From Betaproteobacteria bacterium (GTDB lineage Bacteria > Pseudomonadota > Gammaproteobacteria > Burkholderiales > SG8-39), in the NCBI GenBank assembly GCA_029865405.1, contig JAOUGZ010000065.1:1-10062 (forward strand): a stretch of 10,062 nucleotides of DNA, read 5' to 3'. The position numbers and the translations under genes are program-made. This document shows positions 1 to 8,644 of this stretch, piece by piece. Within the stretch, counting starts at the first letter, position 1, and each line of letters begins with the position of its first letter. Under the pieces are notes generated by a model. The model saw nothing but the letters and a program-made list of their open reading frames with translations, ran no database searches and had not been told where the DNA came from.

Positions 1-756
1 ATCCCGGTCTTTCTTCGATCTGGCCACCGGGCCTTTTCCGGTGGCCAGACATATGAACGCGTCGTTCGTCGACGTGTCCCCGTCGACCGTGATGGCGTTG
101 AACGACTGGTCCGCCGCGGCTTTCGTCATGCGCCGCAGATCGGAACGCCCCACTTTCGCATCCGTCGCCACGAACCCCAGCATCGTCGCCATGTCGGGCC
201 GGATCATGCCTGAGCCCTTGGCAATGCCGGTCACGGCCGCCACGCCGCCCGCGAGTCGCACCTGCCGCGAGTACGCCTTCGGCACTGTATCCGTGGTCAT
301 GATCGCTTCTGCCGCCGAGGCCCAGTTGACCTCACGCAAGTCGCGCACCGCCTCCGCGACACCCTGCACAATGCGCCCGGTCGGCAGCGGCTCCATGATC
401 ACGCCCGTGGAGAACGGCAAGACCTGATGCGGGCGGCAGGCCACGGCCGCGGCGACGGCCTTGCACACCGCAAGCGCTCGCGCCAGTCCATCGCGTCCCG
501 TTCCGGCGTTGGCATTACCGGTATTCACCACCAGCGCTCGAACCGGGTTGCGCAGGTGCGACTTCGCCAGCACCACCGGTGCGGCGCAAAAGCGGTTCCG
601 GGTGAAAACGCCAGCGACCGCCACGCCCTGCGCGAGGCGTACGACCAGGAGGTCCTTGCGACCCGGCTTGCGGATGCCGGCGCGCGCGATGCCGAGCTCC
701 ACTCCGGCAATAGCGTGCAGCTGTGCCGGATCGGGCGCCGGCAGGTTCACCGCCAT
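1..756 (-). CDS. argJ: Glutamate N-acetyltransferase / amino-acid acetyltransferase ArgJ (3' end of gene outside window)
   Basis: ArgJ moves the acetyl group from N-acetylornithine to glutamate in the cyclic arginine pathway; bifunctional forms also make N-acetylglutamate from acetyl-CoA. The frame stays open for 252 codons, from the ATG at 756 to the window edge, about 60% of the usual ~400 residues. Visible family motifs are NTGNANA (78-84), KGSGM (180-184) and MATML (189-193). ArgJ precursors cut themselves between Ala and Thr in the last motif, so A190/T191 should be the cleavage site and T191 the N-terminal nucleophile of the beta chain. DGDTSTND follows near residue 225. The ATG lies 4 nt after the secA stop with only a weak ribosome site, so translational coupling to secA is likely. 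The secA-argJ adjacency also occurs in Pseudomonas aeruginosa. Mono- versus bifunctionality cannot be told from this part. Confidence 0.95.
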   Translation of the reverse strand, partial: MAVNLPAPDPAQLHAIAGVELGIARAGIRKPGRKDLLVVRLAQGVAVAGVFTRNRFCAAPVVLAKSHLRNPVRALVVNTGNANAGTGRDGLARALAVCKAVAAAVACRPHQVLPFSTGVIMEPLPTGRIVQGVAEAVRDLREVNWASAAEAIMTTDTVPKAYSRQVRLAGGVAAVTGIAKGSGMIRPDMATMLGFVATDAKVGRSDLRRMTKAAADQSFNAITVDGDTSTNDAFICLATGKGPVARSKKDRD

Positions 757-760
757 GCGC

Positions 761-3508
<2,748 letters not shown>

Positions 3509-3561
3509 CGGCGAAGGCGCCATCCGCGCCGCGGACGCGCAAAATACCCTTCAAAGTCAAA

Positions 3562-3570
3562 ATTTTAGCA
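3562..3570 (-). promoter_or_regulatory. Candidate extended -10 promoter for secA-argJ
   Basis: On the minus strand this reads TGC followed by TAAAAT, an extended -10 element matching 5 of 6 bases of TATAAT. No -35 hexamer is present at 17 nt, where the hairpin arm lies, which fits an extended -10 type. A start near 3554 would leave a leader of about 30-46 nt depending on the secA start codon. It sits in an AT-rich island in an otherwise GC-rich region. The same nine-base pattern, with G for one A, precedes lpxC. Prediction only. Confidence 0.4.
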
Positions 3571-3571
3571 T

Positions 3572-3591
3572 GCCGGGGCGGGCGCCCCGGC
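3572..3591 (-). terminator. GC-rich hairpin after the M23 gene, possible intrinsic terminator
   Basis: GCCGGGGC (3572-3579) and GCCCCGGC (3584-3591) are perfect 8-base inverted arms around a 4-base loop. The hairpin begins 7 nt past the M23 peptidase stop, the usual terminator position. The following minus-strand bases (ATGCTAAAATTTTG) are AT-rich but not a clean T run, so termination may be partial or Rho-assisted. Readthrough into secA is possible. Confidence 0.5.
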
Positions 3592-3598
3592 GGGCTGG

Positions 3599-4549
3599 CT
3601 AGCGGCCGCCGCGCGCGGCCTGCTGCGTACCTTGCGAGGCGAGCACGAAGCGCGCCGGATTCTGCGCGACGCCCTTGAAGCGCACTTCGAAATGCAGGTG
3701 CGGGCCCGTGGAGCGGCCCGTGGTCCCCACGTCGGCGATGCGCCGGCCGCGCTGCACGACGTCGCCTTCCCGCACGTACAGCTTCGATGCATGCGCGTAG
3801 CGCGTCACGAGATCGTTGCCGTGGTCGACGTCGACGACATAGCCGTATTGCGGGTGCATGCCGGCGAAGATGACGACGCCCCCTGCAGCGGCGACGATCG
3901 GGGAACCCAGGTCGGCCAGGAAGTCGATGCCTTCATGCATCGCCTGCATGCCGGTAAAGGGATCGATGCGCATGCCAAAGCCCGAGGCGTTGAACGGCGC
4001 ATTGACCGGCATCATGGTCGGAATGAGCTTCTTCTTCACGGCCTGCTCGAAGAGCTGCGCCTCGAGCACGCCGAGCATGTCGGTGCGGTTTTCCATCTGG
4101 CGCGACACCACGTACAGCTTTTCACCGAACTCGGCGAGCGACAGGTTCTGCGGCGGCAGGGCCGTCGGCTGCGCGCCGCCAAGCCCGGGCGCTTCGCTGA
4201 AGCGGAATTCCTGCGGACGGATGCCGGCGAGCGTCGACAATCGGTCGCCGAGCGCGTCCAGGCGCGCGAGCTGCGCCTGCATTTCGCCCAGCTTCACGGC
4301 CATGGCATTGAGATTCTGCTGCACGAACTGGCGCGCGCGCTCGGCTTCGCCCTGCTGCGCGGAAAGGACAAGCTCCTGCACCAGCGGAACCTTGATGTCC
4401 GTGGCGAAACGGAACGTGACCCAGTACAGGCCTGCGGTCATCGCCAGCAGCAGCATCAGGGCGGCGAACAGCGACGCCATCAGGTGGCGCGTCGACACGT
4501 TCAGCGTCCTGGCTTTGGCCAGACGATCAGGGATTACGATAATCTGCAC
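3599..4549 (-). CDS. Membrane-anchored M23 family (LytM) peptidoglycan endopeptidase
   Basis: This is a predicted zinc endopeptidase that cuts peptidoglycan peptide cross-links in the periplasm. In the 316-residue product, a short basic N-terminus (1-23) is followed by one membrane segment (about 24-46), a charged helical, coiled-coil-like region (about 55-108), a Pro/Gly-rich linker (118-135), a second helical part (137-175) and the M23 domain (about 185-303). All zinc and catalytic residues of an active LytM domain are visible: H205 and D209 in HEGID, H253 in YAHAS, and H284/H286 in HLH. It is therefore likely active rather than an EnvC-type activator, though that is inference. The start is a GTG with GGGAG (4556-4560) 6 nt upstream. 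It diverges from dciA, with only 26 nt between the predicted starts. The P. aeruginosa gene PA4404 holds the same place between a DUF721 gene and secA. The physiological substrate and regulator are unknown. Confidence 0.93.
   Translation of the reverse strand: MQIIVIPDRLAKARTLNVSTRHLMASLFAALMLLLAMTAGLYWVTFRFATDIKVPLVQELVLSAQQGEAERARQFVQQNLNAMAVKLGEMQAQLARLDALGDRLSTLAGIRPQEFRFSEAPGLGGAQPTALPPQNLSLAEFGEKLYVVSRQMENRTDMLGVLEAQLFEQAVKKKLIPTMMPVNAPFNASGFGMRIDPFTGMQAMHEGIDFLADLGSPIVAAAGGVVIFAGMHPQYGYVVDVDHGNDLVTRYAHASKLYVREGDVVQRGRRIADVGTTGRSTGPHLHFEVRFKGVAQNPARFVLASQGTQQAARGGR
4515..4543 (+). promoter_or_regulatory. Candidate sigma-70 promoter for dciA
   Basis: A TTGGCC (-35, 4 of 6 consensus bases) and a GATAAT (-10, 5 of 6) are separated by exactly 17 nt. 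Transcription would start near 4550, about 26 nt before the TTG start of dciA. The element lies inside the 5' coding end of the divergent M23 gene, so it would be constrained by that coding sequence. Visual match only. Confidence 0.4.
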
Positions 4550-4575
4550 TCGACACTCCCTTTACCCAGACTCCC

Positions 4576-5082
4576 TTGCAGCCCGCCAAAGCCGACCATT
4601 TCCTCACCGACGATCCCGGCATGGAGCAGGTCGTGGCCAAGGCGCGCGCGCTGCGCGCGCTCACCCGTTCGTGTCTCGAGTTTCTCCCACCCGAACTCGG
4701 GCGCCAAATCCGCGCCGTCAACCTCCGGGACGAAGAACTCTCGCTGCTCGCCACCAACCCGGCGGCGGCGGCGAAGCTCAAACTCCTTGCCGAGACCTTA
4801 CGTAAGTTCTTGTTACTACAGGGAACGAAGGTTAAGTCAGTTTCGGTGAGGGTGCAACCAACTCGGTCACAGTCGGTATCCCCTCCGGCGGCCAAGTCAA
4901 TCGCCCTATCTGAAGGAGGAAAGTCTGAATTATCAGCACTTTACGAGAGACTGAGTCCAACGTCCCCGGTGCGCCGGGCGCTGGGTGTGTTGCTAAAACG
5001 CGAAACCATCAAAGCCCGGTCGCCAAGCGCTCCGCGAAGATCAGCAGCAGGACGAAAACCGAAAGAAAAACCGTGTACTTGA
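4576..5082 (+). CDS. dciA: DUF721 protein, probable DciA replicative-helicase loader
   Basis: DciA-family proteins assist loading of the replicative helicase DnaB in bacteria without DnaC. The predicted protein has 168 residues. The DUF721 core spans about residues 20-95: a helix around ALRALTRSCLEFLPPEL, a strand with AVNLRDEELSLLA, then NPAAAAKLKLLAETLRKF and the final strand VKSVSVRVQP. A short helix near 121-143 (ALYERL then SPVRRALGVLLKR) resembles the C-terminal segment seen in betaproteobacterial members. The last ~25 residues are basic and low complexity. The start is uncertain: TTG at 4576 is the first possible start after an in-frame stop at 4540-4542, ATG at 4621 is the alternative, and neither has a clear ribosome site. 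It is the only plus-strand gene, lying where P. aeruginosa has PA4405 between lpxC and an M23 gene. From about 4798 on, codon use turns markedly less GC-rich than in its neighbours. Family call likely; the function rests on family knowledge. Confidence 0.8.
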   Translation: MQPAKADHFLTDDPGMEQVVAKARALRALTRSCLEFLPPELGRQIRAVNLRDEELSLLATNPAAAAKLKLLAETLRKFLLLQGTKVKSVSVRVQPTRSQSVSPPAAKSIALSEGGKSELSALYERLSPTSPVRRALGVLLKRETIKARSPSAPRRSAAGRKPKEKPCT

Positions 5083-5194
5083 AGATCACCCAGGCATAGC
5101 GCAGGTACCTGCGTTCGCCGCCCAGGAGGTACATCAGGACGCAGCTCGCGAGCGCGACCGCGACGAGCAGGCCAACGACGCGCGCCAGCAGCAC
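5009..5194 (-). CDS. Small two-helix inner-membrane protein, unknown function
   Basis: This 61-residue hypothetical protein has two predicted membrane helices (about 3-24 and 38-55) joined by a short charged loop with GGERRYLRYAW (25-35) and ending in AERLATGL. The basic loop suggests both ends face the periplasm with the loop cytoplasmic (positive-inside rule, inference). The only usable upstream start is a GTG that immediately follows the lpxC TAG and is in the same frame. No ribosome site is visible, so translation probably depends on ribosomes finishing lpxC, either by re-initiation or by readthrough. The 3' end overlaps the tail of the convergent dciA gene by 74 nt. Its codon use is GC-rich like lpxC, and the clean hydrophobic pattern argues for a real gene. 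I recall short membrane proteins of similar style beside lpxC or dciA in betaproteobacteria but cannot name a characterised family. Confidence 0.7.
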   Translation of the reverse strand: MLLARVVGLLVAVALASCVLMYLLGGERRYLRYAWVIFKYTVFLSVFVLLLIFAERLATGL

Positions 5195-6109
5195 CTAGGT
5201 CGGCTGTCGAACGAGGCCGGCGACGCCCGCCGGCGCCTGATCGGCGTGCTCGAAACTCGCCATTTCCCAGGCGCCGGTGTCCGCCACCAACGCCCGCAGC
5301 AACCGGTTGTTCAGCGCGTGGCCCGACTTGTGCGCCGAGAACGCCCCGAGCAGCGGCCGGCCGAGCAGGTACAGGTCGCCGATGGCGTCCAGCACCTTGT
5401 GGCGGATGAATTCGTCGGCAAAGCGCAGGCCCTCCGTATTAAGCAGGCGGTACTCGTCCAGCACCAGCGCATTGTCGAGGCCGCCGCCCAGCGCCAGCCC
5501 GTCCTCGCGCAGGCGCTCGACGTCTTGCACGAAGCCGAAGGTGCGCGCGCGCGCGATTTCCTTCAGGTAAGAGGTTTCGGCGAAGTCCACGCTCACCGAC
5601 TGGCGCGTCTTGTCGATGACCGGGTGATTGAAAACAATGGAAAACGACAGCCGCAGCCCCTCGTAGGGCTCGAGCCGCGCCCACTTGTCGCCGTCGCGCA
5701 CTTCGATCGCGCGCGTCACGCGCAGAAAGCGCTTGGGCGCCGCCTGTTCCGCCAGGCCCGCCTGCTGCAGCAGCAGCACGAATGGCGCGGCGCTGCCGTC
5801 CATGATCGGCACTTCCGGGCCGTCTAGATCGACGTAGGCGTTGTCCACGCCGAGGCCGGCGAGCGCCGACATGAGATGCTCGACCGTGTACACCTTGACG
5901 TCCTGATGTACGAGGCACGACGACAAGCGCGTCTCGCCGACGCGGTCGGCGCGCGCCGGAATGTCCACCGGCGAAGCGAGGTCGATGCGGCGAAAGACGA
6001 TGCCGGTGTCCGGCTGCGCCGGCCGCAGCGTCATGTTGACCTTCTCACCGGTATGCAGACCCACGCCCTTGGCGCGGATCAGCGATTTCAGCGTGCGTTG
6101 CTTGAGCAT
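5195..6109 (-). CDS. lpxC: UDP-3-O-acyl-N-acetylglucosamine deacetylase LpxC
   Basis: LpxC is the zinc deacetylase of the first committed step of lipid A synthesis, acting on UDP-3-O-(hydroxyacyl)-GlcNAc in the cytosol. The 304-residue length matches the family (305 in E. coli). It opens with [20 protein letters not shown]. Zinc ligands are H78 (in TVEHLMSAL), H237 and D241 (in [11 protein letters not shown]); E77 is the expected general base and H264 (in AHKSGHALN) the second catalytic residue. The ATG at 6109 was chosen because it gives the canonical N-terminus; an upstream in-frame ATG at 6193 would run through the hairpin region. AAGAAG (6116-6121) sits 6 nt before the start. The C-terminus (GLVRQPT) is less hydrophobic than the FtsH degron tail of E. 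coli LpxC, so turnover may differ. The stop is directly followed, in frame, by the GTG of the small membrane protein. Confidence 0.98.
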   Translation of the reverse strand: MLKQRTLKSLIRAKGVGLHTGEKVNMTLRPAQPDTGIVFRRIDLASPVDIPARADRVGETRLSSCLVHQDVKVYTVEHLMSALAGLGVDNAYVDLDGPEVPIMDGSAAPFVLLLQQAGLAEQAAPKRFLRVTRAIEVRDGDKWARLEPYEGLRLSFSIVFNHPVIDKTRQSVSVDFAETSYLKEIARARTFGFVQDVERLREDGLALGGGLDNALVLDEYRLLNTEGLRFADEFIRHKVLDAIGDLYLLGRPLLGAFSAHKSGHALNNRLLRALVADTGAWEMASFEHADQAPAGVAGLVRQPT

Positions 6110-6134
6110 GCCTAACTTCTTGAGGGAATGGAAG

Positions 6135-6143
6135 ATTCTAGCA
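6135..6143 (-). promoter_or_regulatory. Candidate extended -10 promoter for lpxC
   Basis: The minus strand reads TGC followed by TAGAAT, an extended -10 with 5 of 6 bases of TATAAT. The position for a -35 falls in the hairpin arm (GGCGCC) and does not match. A start near 6128 would give a leader of only about 20 nt containing the AAGAAG ribosome site. lpxC is known to have its own promoter(s) in E. coli, so a separate start here is plausible. Prediction only. Confidence 0.45.
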
Positions 6144-6145
6144 GA

Positions 6146-6201
6146 CGAGGGCAGCGGGGCGCCTCCGGCAAGGAGGATGGCACAGCGCCCCACTGCCCTC
6201 G
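6146..6201 (-). terminator. Large nested hairpin between ftsZ and lpxC, possible terminator or attenuator
   Basis: Arms 6146-6162 and 6185-6201 are 17 bases long and complementary except at one position. In minus-strand RNA that pair is G-U, so the stem is unbroken, while in plus-strand RNA it is a C-A mismatch; this points to the ftsZ-side transcript as the functional one. The 22-base loop region holds a second potential 5-bp stem (CCTCC 6162-6166 with GGAGG 6172-6176) that competes for one base. The hairpin starts 12 nt after the ftsZ stop. The bases that follow (TCTGCTAGAATC) are not a clean T tract, so efficiency as an intrinsic terminator is uncertain. Confidence 0.6.
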
Positions 6202-6213
6202 CGGGCGCCGGCT

Positions 6214-7380
6214 TTAGTCGGCTTGCTTGCGCAGGAAAGCCGGTATGTCGTACTTGTCCACGCCGCTCTGCTGCAAGGCCTCGACCGTCGAGGCGCGGTT
6301 GCGGCGGATCACCGCTGGCACCGAGTCGAGCTGCTGGTAGTCGACGGCACCCTGACCGACGAGCGGGTGGTCGTCGGTGCCCGTCTTCTGCGACACCACA
6401 AGCTGCGGCTTGCCCTGACGCGCCATCAGCGGCGCACCGAGCCCGGTCGCCACGACCGTGACGCGCAGGTTGTCCGTAAGCCCGTCGTCGTACACCCCGC
6501 CGTAGATGATGGTGGCATCCTCCGCGGCAAAGGCGCGGATGGTGTTCATCACCTCCTTGGTTTCGCGCAGCTTGAGGCTGGTGCGCGAGGCGCTGATGTT
6601 GACCAGCACGCCGCGCGCCCCAGCGAGGTTCACGCCTTCGAGCAGCGGGCAGGCGACGGCCTGCTCGGCCGCGATGCGCGCGCGGTCCACGCCAGCGGCG
6701 GTCGCCGATCCCATCATCGCCATGCCCTGCTCCGACATCACCGTGCGCACGTCCTGGAAATCCACGTTCACCAGTCCGGGCTGATTGATGATCTCGGCAA
6801 TGCCGGCGACGGCGTCGTTCAGCACGTCGTCGGCGGCCCTGAACGCCTCCTCCTGCGTCACATCCTCGCCCAGCACCTCTTCGAGCTTGTCGTTGAGGAT
6901 CACGATCAGCGAGTCGACGTGCGGCGAGAGCTCGGCCAGGCCCTGCTCGGCGATCTTCATGCGCTTCGAGCCTTCGAACGAGAAAGGCTTGGTGACCACC
7001 GCCACGGTGAGGATGCCAAGCGTGCGCGCCACTTCCGCGATCACCGGCCCGGCGCCGGTGCCGGTGCCCCCGCCCATGCCGGCGGTGATGAACACCATGT
7101 GCGCACCCGCGACCGCCTCCTCGATGCGATCGCGCTCGGCGAGCGCCACCGCGCGCGCCTCCTCGGGCTTGGCGCCCGACCCCAGGCCGGACGAGCCGAG
7201 CTGGATCTGGTTGCGCGAGCGGTTGCGCGAGAGCACCTGCGCGTCGGTGTTGATGGCGATGAATTCCACGCCTTCGACGCCCTGCTCGATCATGTGGTTG
7301 ATGGCGTTGCCGCCGGCGCCACCGACTCCGATCACCTTGATGACCGGTCCTGCCGCTTGACTGTCTACGATCTCGAACAT
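6214..7380 (-). CDS. ftsZ: Cell division GTPase FtsZ
   Basis: FtsZ is the tubulin-like GTPase that forms the Z ring at midcell and recruits the divisome. The 388-residue product has the usual length. The nucleotide-binding start [11 protein letters not shown] (17-27) is followed by the tubulin signature GGGTGTG (103-109). The T7 catalytic loop has N205, D207 and D210 (NVDFQD), which complete the GTPase site of the next subunit. The globular core ends near 318, followed by a short linker of about 55 residues. The conserved C-terminal peptide [14 protein letters not shown] (375-388) binds FtsA, ZipA and similar partners. The ATG at 7380 gives the canonical N-terminus and has an excellent ribosome site; longer in-frame starts lie inside ftsA. 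It begins 31 nt after the ftsA stop. Its strong ribosome site fits the high FtsZ level needed relative to FtsA and FtsQ. Confidence 0.99.
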   Translation of the reverse strand: MFEIVDSQAAGPVIKVIGVGGAGGNAINHMIEQGVEGVEFIAINTDAQVLSRNRSRNQIQLGSSGLGSGAKPEEARAVALAERDRIEEAVAGAHMVFITAGMGGGTGTGAGPVIAEVARTLGILTVAVVTKPFSFEGSKRMKIAEQGLAELSPHVDSLIVILNDKLEEVLGEDVTQEEAFRAADDVLNDAVAGIAEIINQPGLVNVDFQDVRTVMSEQGMAMMGSATAAGVDRARIAAEQAVACPLLEGVNLAGARGVLVNISASRTSLKLRETKEVMNTIRAFAAEDATIIYGGVYDDGLTDNLRVTVVATGLGAPLMARQGKPQLVVSQKTGTDDHPLVGQGAVDYQQLDSVPAVIRRNRASTVEALQQSGVDKYDIPAFLRKQAD

Positions 7381-7388
7381 GTGTGCTT

Positions 7389-7394
7389 CCTCCT
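7389..7394 (-). promoter_or_regulatory. Strong ribosome binding site of ftsZ
   Basis: A full AGGAGG lies 8 nt before the ftsZ ATG, in the 31-nt gap after ftsA. It is the best Shine-Dalgarno match in front of any gene here and fixes the ftsZ start at 7380. The weaker sites before ftsA and lpxC suggest that part of the FtsZ excess is set at translation. Confidence 0.85.
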
Positions 7395-7411
7395 TGCCAG
7401 TGAAGACAACG

Positions 7412-8641
7412 TCAAAAATTTCTCTGGAACCACTCGCGCATGCGCGCCAGCACGGCGCGCATCGATCCGTCCTGGCGCGACAGCTGGCCCTGCCGGACCT
7501 GCTGCACGCCCTCCATGAGCAGGCCCACGGCCGTGGCGTAGCGCGGGCTGCGCACCACGTCGGCGAGGCCGCCCGCATAGCGCGGCACGCCCACGCGCAC
7601 GGGCATATGGAAGATTTCCTCGCCCAGCTCGACCATGCCGCGCATCACCGAGCTGCCGCCGGTGAGCACCACGCCCGAGGACAGGAGCTCCTCGAATCCC
7701 GATTCGCGCAGCACCTGCTGCACGAGCGAGAACAGCTCCTCGACGCGCGGCTCGATGACCTCGGCGAGCGTCTGGCGCGACATGACGCGCGGTCCGCGGT
7801 CGCCGATGCCGGGCACCTCGATCATCTCGTTCGGGTCTGCGAGCTGCCGCAGCGCCACGCCATGGCGCACCTTGATCACCTCGGCTTCCGCAGTCGGCGT
7901 GCGCAGCGCCATGGCGATGTCGTTGGTGATCTGGTCGCCGGCGATCGGGATCACCGCCGTGTGGCGGATCGCCCCGTGCGTGAATACGGCGATGTCGCTC
8001 GTGCCGCCACCGATGTCCACCAGGCACACGCCGAGGTCGGTTTCGTCCTCGGAGAGCACTGCGCGCGAGGAAGCAAGCGGCTGCAGAATGAGGTCGTTCA
8101 CCTCCAGGCCGCAGCGGCGCACGCACTTGACGATGTTCTGCGCCGCCGAGACCGCCCCGGTGACGATGTGCACTTTCACTTCCAGGCGCACGCCGGACAT
8201 GCCGATCGGCTCGCGCACGTCCTCCTGCCCGTCGATGATGAATTCCTGGCGCAGCACGTGCAGGATCTGCTGGTCGGTGGGAATGTTCACCGCTTTGGCG
8301 GTCTCGATGGCGCGCTCGACGTCGAGCGCGCCCACCTCGCGATCCTTGATCGCCACCATGCCCGTGGAGTTGAAGCTCTTGATGTGGCTGCCGGCGATGC
8401 CGGTGAAGGCCGTGGCGATCTTGCAGTCGGCCATCAGCTCGGCTTCCTCGAGCGCGCGCTGCACGGCGTGCACGGTGGCCTCGATGTTCACCACCACGCC
8501 CTTCTTCAGTCCCTTGGACTCGTGGCCACCCATGCCGAGGATCTCGAGCGAGCCGTCCGCGTGCAGCTCGGCCACCAGCGCCGCCACCTTGGAGGTGCCG
8601 ATGTCCAGCGCCACGACGAGGTTCTTGGTTTCCCGAGCCAT
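7412..8641 (-). CDS. ftsA: Cell division protein FtsA (actin-like FtsZ membrane tether)
   Basis: FtsA is an actin-fold ATPase that anchors FtsZ filaments to the inner membrane and links them to later divisome proteins. The 409-residue product is close to E. coli FtsA (420). Phosphate-1 motif: ALDIGTSKV (11-19). Phosphate-2: VDIGGGTSD (208-216). Adenosine motif: VLTGGSS (325-331). The 1C domain, unique to FtsA among actins, occupies about 85-165 and contains SHIKSFNSTG (85-94). The amphipathic membrane-targeting helix is intact at the C-terminus (about 394-409, ending REWFQRNF). The ATG at 8641 lies 3 nt after the ftsQ stop (TAG at 8645-8647) and has only a weak ribosome site, which suggests translational coupling. 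ftsZ follows after 31 nt, the standard ftsQ-ftsA-ftsZ order. Confidence 0.98.
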   Translation of the reverse strand: MARETKNLVVALDIGTSKVAALVAELHADGSLEILGMGGHESKGLKKGVVVNIEATVHAVQRALEEAELMADCKIATAFTGIAGSHIKSFNSTGMVAIKDREVGALDVERAIETAKAVNIPTDQQILHVLRQEFIIDGQEDVREPIGMSGVRLEVKVHIVTGAVSAAQNIVKCVRRCGLEVNDLILQPLASSRAVLSEDETDLGVCLVDIGGGTSDIAVFTHGAIRHTAVIPIAGDQITNDIAMALRTPTAEAEVIKVRHGVALRQLADPNEMIEVPGIGDRGPRVMSRQTLAEVIEPRVEELFSLVQQVLRESGFEELLSSGVVLTGGSSVMRGMVELGEEIFHMPVRVGVPRYAGGLADVVRSPRYATAVGLLMEGVQQVRQGQLSRQDGSMRAVLARMREWFQRNF

Positions 8642-8644
8642 GGC

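Noticed and set aside
4641..4660. Alternating GC palindrome-like run in dciA
   Set aside because: It is explained by consecutive Ala/Arg/Leu codons in GC-rich coding sequence.
4913..4919. Perfect AAGGAGG Shine-Dalgarno-like sequence inside dciA
   Set aside because: No ATG, GTG or TTG lies at a useful distance downstream, so it most likely encodes EGG residues only.
4965..4978. CCCGG/CCGGG mini-hairpin near the dciA 3' end as a bidirectional terminator
   Set aside because: The stem is only 5 bp, lies within coding sequence, and no T tract follows on either strand.
6110..6193. N-terminal extension of LpxC to an ATG at 6193
   Set aside because: It would add 28 residues encoded by the hairpin and promoter region, while the ATG at 6109 matches the family N-terminus and has a ribosome site.
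7381..7578. N-terminal extension of FtsZ to 7578
   Set aside because: The extra residues are ftsA sequence read in another frame; the AGGAGG before 7380 and the family N-terminus fix the start.
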